From the NCBI GenBank assembly GCA_023954715.1, contig JAGSHD010000003.1, positions 1-64,000 of the forward strand: a stretch of 64,000 nucleotides of DNA, given 5' to 3'. Positions 10,301 to 17,749 of the stretch are shown here, piece by piece; position 1 is the stretch's first letter; every line of letters begins with the position of its first letter. Below the pieces are notes generated by a model. That model was not told the DNA's origin and did not search any database. It saw nothing but the letters and a program-made list of their open reading frames with translations. Origin of the DNA: Candidatus Cloacimonadota bacterium. Its GTDB lineage: Bacteria; Muiribacteriota; UBA6191. The position numbers were made by a program, and so were the translations under genes.

Positions 10301-13300
10301 CTATATGGGTTTCCAACAATAGGGGTAAAGCTAAGAACTTGAGAGTTATAAGTACCAGAGACATTGATTTGAGTAACCGATGCTGTATTTTCAACAGAAT
10401 TATCTAAGGAGACAATAAAAGAGACACTTTGAGATAGAGTTAGTGAAGATGTAGGAGGATGTGAAACACTCACATTATTAATAATAGGTAATCTGTTATC
10501 GATTATGGCTTTAACGGTAGATACTTTACTTAAATCAATACTAGCGGTATTTAGAGCGGCATCACTAATAGAGCTTAATGTCAATGAAGCACTCGACGCT
10601 ATCAGCATTGGATGAGATGGGCTGACTGTGTACGTTGCTCTATAGACTTGGTTATTAGTTTGGGCTACAAAGGTCAATGGCACACTATTATATTGAGCTA
10701 CAATGTTTAATAAAGGTTCTGCTTGGCGCAGCGACATTTCAAAAACCACATTGTCGCCAATTTTTAAATTTTTTGTTTGCAGGGCAGTATTATCAAGTTG
10801 GTCAATAATTGGTGGTGCAGTATCGATAATATATGGTGAAGTGCTCAAAATACTAGTTGTGTTACCGGCAAGGTCTGTATAGCTAAATGGTATAGAAAAG
10901 TAGTTTGGATAGCTTTGGACATGAGTACTAACAATTGTAGTTTGTGCTGAATAAAAATTAGATACAGTATTAAAACTTAAAGGTATATTTGATGAGTGAT
11001 TTAATAGACCAGATGTTTCATTGTTTGCAAGGGTAACTGTTACAACTAAGGATTGTCCTAAACCAATGTAAGTTTGAGTAGAACTATATTGAATGGAGGA
11101 GAATGTGGGAGAGACTGTATCTATTGTATAGGTTAAAATCTGAAAGCTTGAAGAGGAGTTTTTGGCAAGATCTGTAGTAAAGAAAGATATGGTGGGAGAT
11201 ACTTCAGAGTTGGTAGTAAAGTTAGAAATAGGAATACTAACATTAAAGTTTCGCTGATCAGTGGTAATAAACTGATAATCTCTAGATATCAATCTACAAG
11301 TTAAAGAGGCTCCAGGCTCAGCTTGGGTGCTTTGCAAACTAATTTGAACTGTATGCGTAGAGTTAAGATAGGTGGTAGAACTATTTGTGTTAATTGCGGT
11401 TGAAAAAGAAACGGGTAAAGAATCATGAGTAACATAAAAATTAGTACAACTACTAAAATTATTAGCAGTATCAATAGCCTGAAAGCAATAGGTACTTGAA
11501 GTATTACTAGGTATAGAACTTAAAGTGATGGAGCTACTTGCAGAGTAAAAATAATTGTTAGGGGAGTTGAGATTGTAATATCTTAGAGTCGATAAATTCT
11601 CTTTGCTTAGATTTAGCAATAGTTGTGTAGAATTTGTTAAAACGTTGTTAGATGAAATACTGGGGGGATTTGGTGGGACGAAATCTAAAAAGACTGATGT
11701 AGAATAACTACTTTGATTACCAGCTAAGTCATTCAGAGAAAAGTTGAAGGTGTAATTACCGTTGATTTGGTTTGGTATAGTAAAACTAGTGTTAGGTTGT
11801 GTGAGAACTCCATACTTATAAGTGGATAAATCCGGATAGGAAATGGAAAGGTCTACAGCACTAGTAGCACTATCTGTTAAATATTGAAATGCTATAACGC
11901 TACTATTGGTAATAATAGGCAAGTTAGGATGAGATACAAAGTTTGGTAAGGTGTTGTCAAATGTGATTTGTTGAGTGTTTGAAGTTAGGGAGTTTCCGGC
12001 TAAATCTGTCCCTTGAAAACGAAGTCTGTATGAAACTTCATTAGTAAAGTTTAAAGGTACTGAGTAGGGTGCTTGCAAGGAAACAAAGTTGTCACTAGCA
12101 CTACCGTTAACAAATGAGTAAAAAACGCTAGACATGGTTTCAGAGAAATTGATGGATTGGACAAGGTTTGTATTAGCCCAAGTAGCAATAGTTGTTATCA
12201 AACTTGGGCTTTGAGTATCAACAATAAAACTAATTGTGTTATTGGCAAGGTTTCCGAGCTGGTCTCTATATTGCAAAAAGAGATCAAAATCACCATCTTG
12301 CATACTATTAAGATGAATAGCGTCTGATGCAATAGTTAGGACTCCACTAGAGCTGCTTCCTGTAAGAATAAAAGGACTAGAATAGTCAGAGCTTAGGGTA
12401 TACGACAAAGTGATCGAGTTAGAATTAATAAAATTAGTAGGTGGATTTAAAATAGATAATGTTGGGGCTAGAGAATGTTGAATAGTCGATATAGTTCGTT
12501 CGGTTTGATTTTGTCCACTGATAACTCGAATCACAAATTGATTATTTTGATTTCTTTGTAACTGTATAGGGACAGCAAAGACTCCTTCACTATTAGAAAT
12601 GATAGAAGACTTTAGCTGATTTAGCTGTAATACTTGAACAGTAGCGTTGCCTGGAAAAGTTTTGCCTGTCAAACTAAAAGAGTTTTGATTTGTTATAGAT
12701 GGAAAATTATCAAGAGTCAATTGTACCGAGGTATCAGAAACATTTCCGTTTGAAGTGAGTAAATTTGTCAATAGTTGTACGTCGGGTTTAGCGGTAGTTA
12801 TGTTTTGAGTTGATGTTGAAAACTGTGTAATTGCCTGTGATAGTTGAGATGTTCCTAGAGTAGGAGAAAGCTCCTTGTTTTGAAAAGAGATAGCTTGAGT
12901 TGCATTTACCTTACCATCAAGTTGTCCATCAGCGGCATCTTGACTAATAACTGCGATTACATTTAGTGGGTCTGTATTTAGTGTGCTTCCTAGTTGTGAA
13001 AACCCGCTCAAAATAAAACCATATTGAGACTCAGCACTGCTTATAGTGGAGTTAGAGATAGAAGAAGGATCATTGGGAGTAGTACTTAACAAACTGGGTA
13101 GTGAATAGAGGTTACTGATTTGATTAAGGCTATCTTGCATTGTGTCTTTATTTATTGATCCCTTTTTATCCAAAACCTTAACAGCCATATGAGTCAAAGG
13201 AGTAATATGAGCTACTTTTTGTGATTTCAAATCAGGAACGATTGACTTAAGTGGTTGAGATAATGGTTTATCAACACCAGTAGCCTCATCTTTATATACT

Positions 13301-13608
13301 CCACCGACAATATCTAAAATAATTGGTCCATCATAAGAGAGTATGGATAATGAGTAGTCTCCCTGACTATTAGTCAAGCTACTTGTCAATAGATCTCCTT
13401 TAGCGCCATTTACAACGGAATAGGCGTAAACCGTTCCATTTCGAACGGGTCCCTTAGCTGCCTTACCGGTTAATATTGTTGCAGACGGTGCGGGACTTTG
13501 CTTTATTACAGCGATATTAGAGTCAGAAACTCCACCGCCACCGCAGCCACTTAGCATGAATATCGTAAATACGATAAAAAGATATTTAAATAAGAATTTC
13601 ATAGACAT
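4393..13608 (-). CDS. Giant Ig-repeat and Asp-box beta-propeller surface lipoprotein (3071 aa)
   Basis: The N-terminus is a lipoprotein signal with lipobox LSGC, Cys22 being the acylated residue. Residues about 40-150 form a prealbumin-like domain (GKAAKGPVRNGTVYAYS... then YKDEATG) seen at the start of many large proteobacterial surface lipoproteins. From about 290 to 2440 there is a long array of Ser/Thr-rich Ig-like beta domains, each with an IDT/IDxxxP entry and a D(x)AGN(S/T) turn. From about 2450 to the end there are repeated Asp-box-like turns (for example SNSGDSFNK, TSNGGTTFTS), typical of sialidase/BNR beta-propellers. Probably a surface adhesin or glycan-binding stalk. Ligand unknown. 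A segmental duplication lies inside (see findings). Confidence 0.85.
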   Translation of the reverse strand: MSMKFLFKYLFIVFTIFMLSGCGGGGVSDSNIAVIKQSPAPSATILTGKAAKGPVRNGTVYAYSVVNGAKGDLLTSSLTNSQGDYSLSILSYDGPIILDIVGGVYKDEATGVDKPLSQPLKSIVPDLKSQKVAHITPLTHMAVKVLDKKGSINKDTMQDSLNQISNLYSLPSLLSTTPNDPSSISNSTISSAESQYGFILSGFSQLGSTLNTDPLNVIAVISQDAADGQLDGKVNATQAISFQNKELSPTLGTSQLSQAITQFSTSTQNITTAKPDVQLLTNLLTSNGNVSDTSVQLTLDNFPSITNQNSFSLTGKTFPGNATVQVLQLNQLKSSIISNSEGVFAVPIQLQRNQNNQFVIRVISGQNQTERTISTIQHSLAPTLSILNPPTNFINSNSITLSYTLSSDYSSPFILTGSSSSGVLTIASDAIHLNSMQDGDFDLFLQYRDQLGNLANNTISFIVDTQSPSLITTIATWANTNLVQSINFSETMSSVFYSFVNGSASDNFVSLQAPYSVPLNFTNEVSYRLRFQGTDLAGNSLTSNTQQITFDNTLPNFVSHPNLPIITNSSVIAFQYLTDSATSAVDLSISYPDLSTYKYGVLTQPNTSFTIPNQINGNYTFNFSLNDLAGNQSSYSTSVFLDFVPPNPPSISSNNVLTNSTQLLLNLSKENLSTLRYYNLNSPNNYFYSASSSITLSSIPSNTSSTYCFQAIDTANNFSSCTNFYVTHDSLPVSFSTAINTNSSTTYLNSTHTVQISLQSTQAEPGASLTCRLISRDYQFITTDQRNFNVSIPISNFTTNSEVSPTISFFTTDLAKNSSSSFQILTYTIDTVSPTFSSIQYSSTQTYIGLGQSLVVTVTLANNETSGLLNHSSNIPLSFNTVSNFYSAQTTIVSTHVQSYPNYFSIPFSYTDLAGNTTSILSTSPYIIDTAPPIIDQLDNTALQTKNLKIGDNVVFEMSLRQAEPLLNIVAQYNSVPLTFVAQTNNQVYRATYTVSPSHPMLIASSASLTLSSISDAALNTASIDLSKVSTVKAIIDNRLPIINNVSVSHPPTSSLTLSQSVSFIVSLDNSVENTASVTQINVSGTYNSQVLSFTPIVGNPYSQQANYNVTRGSINQTNPVALSYFASDSFGNSSIASSFNTSFSIDSQIPILGNLSLLKNSNKSTIITSELVTLKFAYNTLPTISNITGDVLLGASSTSLSFVTTSNPYTFTSTWLIPSSGITTNILTLQNIVITETSGNQSIPETSHIYSSFNQNLTSVPLLIDTSAPIVKSITANKVRSSIFGINDHVTFSITPLIPETNLSLSLDFNGYSLSAVSNSTGSIYSTTYTLLETHNSALAGIDLTNVVFTDSHLLTGPSSTNLALDFVLNPTKPVLQSISTTATKISTLIINDKIFFSVIPTLASSDTTSVAGWFNAVTLSFIASSTPNMFVSTYTVLSTHSDWLTSGVYPQLGVILTDSAGNSNSLTYSTSLAYHIDAHLPIISILSYTPTVAKTYAIGHQLNFSFDVLSSADKNLSVSGSYLTSNLQFFSNTSGTQYSSTFSFPESTNTSNIAPELLLNVSDAAGNSLTTQTTGLSLSHIDVVRPVLTTVTSTGVTQYTSQIGVGQSIRFSVAVSKTSTSGGVDPIHYLQAKYKGQNLSFSTTDNGFHYTAFYTTNSSTPSTSALENITNVLAFDTSGNSSIPLSGSDMAYSIDTVLPVVQSIDFTSLTTPLLNVGDIVRFAITPNAGTLDSISANGSFNSTALTFVSSGNSFVSTYTVKAGDPDHLYNLSAFPQVSAWLTDDAGNESLHTQSTNMQLFIDANSAPIIVSATSIFSTSGTANETHLKIGDSIQFFVTLSSAFTAISTQIHSSYHSKVLSFSLVSGSTTTYTSTYVVSESNPMIAGTTASYVLSYETSLLSNTTRLDFTSLYNNRNTIDNRRPVLASISTTASAIATLKLNDQIFFSVVSDLSSSDTASVSGWFNSVTLSFIPSSAPNTFNSTYTVLSTHSDWLSASMYPQLTVTLMDASGNTSNATQTTTMTHHIDAHPPVISILSYTPTTPTTFKVGSLLNFNFNVLSSPEKTLSVTGSYLTSSLLFLTNSAGTNYSSTFSFVASTNTTIIAPDLSITVSDLAGNSITTSTTNLIQSSIDVSIPIIASLTSSFDLTVGAIPNTTTHLKIGDSIFFSVVMSSQSTSDFDHLSGSYNGINLNFSAESMGSETYIATYTLAEGHSTQTSTLAILDIYAYDKATNASLVATSMVTRIVDTSRPSIMSVTSSSIATVSYIELNEQLFFSVNSLESNGTVTAAYNGVNLSWTELLSFPGTYSTTYTALSTHSDHVTPLQITGVLLYDLAGNASAVSSSIDVTNSIDINIPVTPTISPESMVTNVNPLPILVTGLQNLDLYVNDLYQSKIGATGTTYYNASLVGSDINTFNFVFKDSLGKPSDTKLGYYQYDSAAGLKVLTSSRAGLKSTDVEVNLIRESLHEEGLFYIASRAGLGSLHFDNLNYSVLDNGLDNYLIEDISQHPDSSSSSTLFLGTQRGGFYSSNSGDSFNKISTGTLDTTTIYNYLMISGDSNTVYAATSDGLYRSLDSGSLFSKFASGGPGAASTATRDLHSLQYEASSFKIFAGFEGGLYSYDTVGTSWSSALSDTAQISKISFAPSQSSTMFIISTQFLLSEDILLGSPSFSNVTPVTAISLSINDLSLTTIPAKLYVASTYGILESTNQGSTYLGPRATAAAFVDTNYNTLDVRKSSPNQLMAGSNTKLIRVANTQTIPYSYIDITNKIPPKVNAISSPQTNATSVFISTEKWIYKYTHASDTWDLIVNPTPLTTYTQLYPKLDTQKLWFGTDGDGLQQSNFDGSSISYLSLPVFEVSTTINSIYPHPFNDNILLVGLENYGLMYTSNGGTTFTSSNTGLAAQSIIDVDANDDASLLFALSDTSVYSASNLSSPAALTWVQNLCAFTQAQDILVSVKPNTLTTELYIIAQGDIVFSSNLASSCLSTTLGFSPQIISAIDYTTPTTRVFYVGTNQGLYKSFDLENGIMQEVTNNHKTNVHSIEIYKETTFTIDLMIGTDNGSYILHDVKP

Positions 13609-13718
13609 AATCTGCTTGTTTTTGTTTGAATTTGTATGATTAAATCACTTAATTGTAATGAAATCAATAACTTTAGTATTAAAAGATTAGGTATAGTTAC
13701 AAACATTAAAAATAAAAT

Positions 13719-13777
13719 AACTTGAAAACAGACTCAGCTTTCTTTAATATTGTCTCAAGGTTTGTAGATTTCAAGTT
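13719..13777. promoter_or_regulatory. Dyad in the divergent region upstream of citrate synthase
   Basis: The 283-bp gap between the giant lipoprotein gene (leftward) and gltA (rightward) holds an exact 9-bp inverted repeat, AACTTGAAA (13719-13727) and TTTCAAGTT (13769-13777), with AGAC/GTCT nested inside. It could be an operator or an RNA hairpin. A TATATAAAT stretch near 13840 could be a -10 for gltA. Nothing else is evident in the gap. Confidence 0.3.
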
Positions 13778-13891
13778 TCTTCTAAGTAATTGTTAATCCA
13801 ATTAAAAGAAAAGAGGTCTAAAAGGTTATAGATGATATCTATATAAATTGTCCTTATGTTTTAATTATTGCGGTATTGCAAGGAGATTGTT

Positions 13892-15034
13892 ATGGCAGAA
13901 GTATCATACGCGCGAGGATTAGCTGGTGTTATAGCTGATGAATCAAAAATATGTGTTATTGATGGAGTAAAAGGTGAACTATATTATTATGGTTATCCAA
14001 TTCAAGAGTTAGCAGAGAAGTCTAATTTTACAGAGGCATCCTATTTGCTTATCTACGGAAAACTACCGACTCAAGCAGAATTAACAGATTTCCGAAAAGA
14101 ACTAAACTCCCAAAGAGAAATTCCTAAGTTTATTCAAGAGACAATTAAAAATTTTCCAAAAGAGACTCATCCAATGACTGCGTTGCAAACTTGTGTTGCT
14201 ATGCTAGGAATGGAAGATGTTCCTTCAGAAAAAGATTCTAGAGAAACAAACCAAAAGCGATCTATAAAGTTAATCGCACAATTTCCAACATTAGTAGCAT
14301 ACTTTGCTCGTCATCGAGAAGGTAAAGAAGCATTAGCACCGAAATCAGAGTTAAGCCATGCAGCTAATTTTTTATATATGTTAACTGGTACTGTTCCAAC
14401 TGATGAAATTTCAAAGATGTTTGACACATGTTTGTTATTGCATGCTGAACATACATTTAATGCATCTACTTTTACTGGAAGAGTAATAGCTGCAACTTTA
14501 GCAGATCTTTATACATCTGTTTCTGGGGCTACCGGAGCATTGTTTGGACCATTACATGGTGGAGCAAACGAAAAGGCATTACAGATGTCTAAATCTATTG
14601 GTTCTGTAGATAACGTTGAAAAATGGTTTGCTGAAGCTACTGCGTCTAAAACGAAAATTATGGGTATGGGACATAGAGTTTATAAGACAATTGATCCTAG
14701 AGCTAAAATTTTAAAAGGACTTTTACTAGAGTTATCCGAAAAGGATGGAAACAACACTCAATTAGAGGTTTTAGATAAATTAGCAAGTTTGATGGCTGAT
14801 AAAGTAAAAGCAGAAGGCAAAGAAATCTGGCCGAATGTAGATTATTTTTCAGGTACACTGTATGAAAAAATGGGAATTGACTCCATTTATTTCACACCGA
14901 TTTTTGCAATTGCAAGAGTAGCTGGTTGGTCAGCTCATATCTTAGAGCTTTGGACAGACAACAAATTATACAGACCAAAATGTCATTACACAGGTGATAT
15001 TGATCTAAAATACACTGACATTTCGTCACGATAA
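13892..15034 (+). CDS. gltA: Citrate synthase
   Basis: Condenses oxaloacetate with acetyl-CoA at the entry of the TCA cycle. The active-site histidines are in GPLHGGANE (about 218-226) and MGMGHRVYK (about 257-265). The catalytic aspartate segment is represented by NVDYFSGTLYEKMGI near 320. At about 380 aa it is the short form shared by many bacteria and related to 2-methylcitrate synthase, so substrate preference is not certain. I start at ATG 13892 because AGGAG lies seven bases upstream. A TTG at 13868 would add eight residues without a ribosome binding site. A strong terminator follows directly. Confidence 0.9.
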   Translation: MAEVSYARGLAGVIADESKICVIDGVKGELYYYGYPIQELAEKSNFTEASYLLIYGKLPTQAELTDFRKELNSQREIPKFIQETIKNFPKETHPMTALQTCVAMLGMEDVPSEKDSRETNQKRSIKLIAQFPTLVAYFARHREGKEALAPKSELSHAANFLYMLTGTVPTDEISKMFDTCLLLHAEHTFNASTFTGRVIAATLADLYTSVSGATGALFGPLHGGANEKALQMSKSIGSVDNVEKWFAEATASKTKIMGMGHRVYKTIDPRAKILKGLLLELSEKDGNNTQLEVLDKLASLMADKVKAEGKEIWPNVDYFSGTLYEKMGIDSIYFTPIFAIARVAGWSAHILELWTDNKLYRPKCHYTGDIDLKYTDISSR

Positions 15035-15043
15035 TTAAAATTT

Positions 15044-15087
15044 AAAAAGCCCCTTGATAATAATAGTTGTCAAGGGGCTTTTTTTAT
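15044..15087 (+). terminator. Rho-independent terminator after gltA
   Basis: AAAGCCCCTTGA and TCAAGGGGCTTT form a GC-rich stem with a 12-base loop followed by a T run. It closes the gltA transcript. Confidence 0.92.
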
Positions 15088-15192
15088 TATTTCCAAAGAA
15101 ATACAAAGTCAGCTAAATGATGTGACTATAAAACTAGCCAAGTTTGCCGATAGGTGATTTGTTACAAGTATCACATAAAAAAAGAGATTACG

Positions 15193-16122
15193 ATGAACTG
15201 GAAATCATTTTATATACTGTTTGGATTGTTGTCAGGATTTATACCATCAATTAATGAAGCTAAAGATTTTGAGTCGAAATATAAATCATTTGTAGAGACA
15301 CATAAGAAGATAGATACTGCAGAAAATTTAGATGAAACATTAAAACTCGAGTTAGCTAAAACTTGTAAAAAGATTTCTGTAGACTATAAAGACTTTTTAA
15401 AATGGCTTCTAGAACAGAAGGTATTTACTTATGATGAAAAAGTGCTAAGACGATATCTAGAGCCCAAAAGAAAAAAGGTATCTAAAATATCCAATAAAAA
15501 AAATGCCAAAAATGTAAGTAAGAGCAAAAACTTACAAAATATTTTAGACTTCATAAAAGCTAACATAACTCATTTGGAAAGTTTAGAAATCACTTATCAA
15601 GTACCAAAAGAGGTGATTGCTTCTATATACTCACATGAGACACGACTAGGAACATTTAAATTACCCCATGTTTTGCTAGATGTCCTGTTATCAGAGTTGA
15701 TATTCATGGATGAAGTGGCTGCTATGAATGAAGTAATCAATGTGAAACGAATTAAAAGGCTTAAAAGACTTGCTAGGTATAGTTTGATTTATTTATATAA
15801 ATACTGGGATAAAGACAAAATAATTTATTCCTCTTGGGCAGGGGCCTGTGGACCGATGCAATTTATGCCATTTAATTTTCATTATTTGAAGGACGGAAAT
15901 GGTGATAATAAGATTGATCCAACAAATGAGCTGGACTCAATAGCTGGAGCATATAATTTTTTAAAGGTAAAAGGTTGGACAGAAGAGTTAAGTCGCACCT
16001 TTGAATTGGGAGTGACAAATAATAAAATGCATAAAGTTATTTTAAGATATAACTCTAGTGAAGAATATGCTTCGGGAATCTTGCAGACAGCATTACGACT
16101 GCAAAAATTACATGGGAAATAA
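15193..16122 (+). CDS. Lytic murein transglycosylase, MltB/SLT_2 family
   Basis: Predicted periplasmic peptidoglycan lytic transglycosylase (GH103-like). A signal peptide (MNWKSFYILFGLLSGFIP...) is followed by a lysine-rich linker (about 80-115). The catalytic domain then carries SHETRLG near 147-153, equivalent to the family's GVET block with the catalytic glutamate. SSWAGACGPMQFMP near 213 corresponds to the family's SWAGAMGQPQFMP. DGNGDNKIDPTNELDSIAGAYNFLKVKGW follows it and also fits the family. I chose ATG 15193 (AAGAGA upstream) over an upstream ATG at 15154 because it places the signal peptide at the N-terminus. No Cys lipobox, so it is probably soluble in the periplasm. Confidence 0.85.
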   Translation: MNWKSFYILFGLLSGFIPSINEAKDFESKYKSFVETHKKIDTAENLDETLKLELAKTCKKISVDYKDFLKWLLEQKVFTYDEKVLRRYLEPKRKKVSKISNKKNAKNVSKSKNLQNILDFIKANITHLESLEITYQVPKEVIASIYSHETRLGTFKLPHVLLDVLLSELIFMDEVAAMNEVINVKRIKRLKRLARYSLIYLYKYWDKDKIIYSSWAGACGPMQFMPFNFHYLKDGNGDNKIDPTNELDSIAGAYNFLKVKGWTEELSRTFELGVTNNKMHKVILRYNSSEEYASGILQTALRLQKLHGK

Positions 16123-16192
16123 TGTAAAATAGCTTGTTAAATTAAAAGCTCTATGTTAGTCTGACTTTCGTTATTTTTTTTTACACATTCTG

Positions 16193-16215
16193 AGTGGTGC
16201 AAGCCACTTTTTTTT
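16193..16215 (+). terminator. rimP-leader attenuator hairpin
   Basis: AGTGG-tgcaag-CCACT followed by eight T lies about 20 bp before the rimP start. A simple terminator hairpin at exactly this place is a described conserved element (rimP leader) in proteobacteria, thought to attenuate the rimP-nusA-infB operon. It could instead just end the mltB-like transcript. Confidence 0.7.
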
Positions 16216-16234
16216 ATTGAGGAATAAATGTGTT

Positions 16235-16666
16235 ATGGAAGTGAAACAGAGTACAATTCGTGAAATTTTAGAGTCTTTTTTGGATAGTGATATCCATTTA
16301 TACTCAATTAAGATTTCGGCTAAAACACAAACGATAGACATCTTTTTGGATAAAGAAGGTGGGCTAAATTTAGACGAGTTTACAATAATTCATAAAGAGT
16401 TTATGTCTCACGTAGCGGATACAGACTTTGATAACTATATCATTAGTTTTTCAACTCCAGGTCTAAGTAGAAAATGTTGTTATCCACAAGATTTTTTATT
16501 CTATAAGGATAAAGCATTTGAAGTTTTGCTAAAAAATGGAAAGTGTCACGTTGGATTAGTGCAGGTACATGCAGAGAATAATACTTTAAGTATCCTTAAT
16601 GAGGATAAAGAAGTAAGAGTATCTTGGGAAGAAGTTAAAAAAGCAAGTTTCAAACTTGAATTTTAA
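16235..16666 (+). CDS. rimP: Ribosome maturation factor RimP
   Basis: Cytoplasmic assembly factor for the 30S subunit. Both RimP domains are visible. The N-terminal alpha/beta domain carries an IFLDKEGGLNLDE segment and the conserved ISFSTPGLSR block (family LEVSSPGxxR). An SH3-like C-terminal domain follows (FEVLLKNGKCHVG...). Sequence conservation is modest, but length (143 aa) and position directly before nusA and infB make the call secure. ATG 16235 is chosen. GAGG lies 12 bases upstream, and a TTG at 16217 is the alternative. The leader contains a terminator hairpin. Confidence 0.88.
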   Translation: MEVKQSTIREILESFLDSDIHLYSIKISAKTQTIDIFLDKEGGLNLDEFTIIHKEFMSHVADTDFDNYIISFSTPGLSRKCCYPQDFLFYKDKAFEVLLKNGKCHVGLVQVHAENNTLSILNEDKEVRVSWEEVKKASFKLEF

Positions 16667-16678
16667 AGGGGAATAAAG

Positions 16679-17734
16679 ATGAAGTTTAATTTACAAGCGT
16701 CTTTAAAAGAATTGCAAAAGCAAAGAGGGATATCCGCAGAGGAATTGTTTTTAACTTTAGAATCTGCCTTAGTTTCCGCATACCGAAAAAACTATGAGTA
16801 CGATGGCGAATTAATGATTGAATTGGCTGATGATGGCTCTATAGCTGTAATGACATATAAAACAGTCATTGATGGCAAGATACTTGCTGCAGATGAAATT
16901 ACTTTAGAAGAAGCAAAAGAGATTTCTGATGAAGTGGAAGCAGGAGACCAGATAAAAGTTGACATTACTCCGGCACAATTTGGACGAGTGGCAGCTCAAA
17001 CAGCCAAACAAGTTATTGTTCAAAAAATGCATGAAGTAGATAGAAAACAAGTTTATGATAGATATTCAACTCGAATCCATCAATTAATTGTTGGAAAAAT
17101 CCAACGATTTGACAAAGGGATTATTCTAGTTGAACTAGAAGATGGCTTAGATGCAATCATCCCAGTGAAAGATCAGATTCCTGGGCAAAGATTTCGTCAA
17201 GGTGAACACATTAAAGCAGTTATCACAGAGGTTAAGAAAAATGCTAAGGGGCCACAGATTGTTTTATCTAGAGCGCATTCAGTATTTTTAGAAAGACTCT
17301 TTGAACAAGAGATACCTGAAATATCAGACAAACTTGTTGAAGTAAAAAATATTGCCAGAGAGCCAGGTATTAGATCAAAAATTGCTGTTCATTCAGCAGA
17401 AGATCACATAGATGCAGTTGGTTCTTGTGTTGGGCTAAGAGGATCTAGGATCCAAGTTGTAGTAAATGAGCTACATGGTGAAAAAATTGATATAGTAAAG
17501 TGGAATGAAGATATAAAAGTTTATATTGCTAATGCACTATCTCCTGCTAAACCAAATATCATGGAATATCAGGAAGAAGAACATCGAATGTTTGTTGTAT
17601 GCCCAGACTCACAACTTTCATTAGCAATTGGACGAGAAGGACAAAATGTCCGTTTAGCAGCTCGATTAACAAAAATAAAGATTGACATAGTCAAAGAAAG
17701 TGACTACGTTCGGAGCCTACAATCGGGCGAATAA
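16679..17734 (+). CDS. nusA: Transcription termination/antitermination factor NusA
   Basis: Binds RNA polymerase and nascent RNA to control pausing, termination and antitermination. The N-terminal polymerase-binding domain is about 1-120. The S1 domain is about 130-200 (GKIQRFDKGIILVELEDG). Two KH domains follow, with VGLRGSRIQ and AIGREGQNVRLAA loops. At 351 aa the protein ends after KH2 and lacks the two acidic C-terminal repeats of Escherichia coli NusA, as in many other phyla. GGGG lies upstream of the ATG, 12 bp after rimP. Confidence 0.96.
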   Translation: MKFNLQASLKELQKQRGISAEELFLTLESALVSAYRKNYEYDGELMIELADDGSIAVMTYKTVIDGKILAADEITLEEAKEISDEVEAGDQIKVDITPAQFGRVAAQTAKQVIVQKMHEVDRKQVYDRYSTRIHQLIVGKIQRFDKGIILVELEDGLDAIIPVKDQIPGQRFRQGEHIKAVITEVKKNAKGPQIVLSRAHSVFLERLFEQEIPEISDKLVEVKNIAREPGIRSKIAVHSAEDHIDAVGSCVGLRGSRIQVVVNELHGEKIDIVKWNEDIKVYIANALSPAKPNIMEYQEEEHRMFVVCPDSQLSLAIGREGQNVRLAARLTKIKIDIVKESDYVRSLQSGE

Positions 17735-17749
17735 AGACAAGGTAAAATT

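Noticed and set aside
16679..17734. Truncation of nusA
   Set aside because: Absence of the acidic C-terminal repeats is normal in many phyla, and the core domains are complete.
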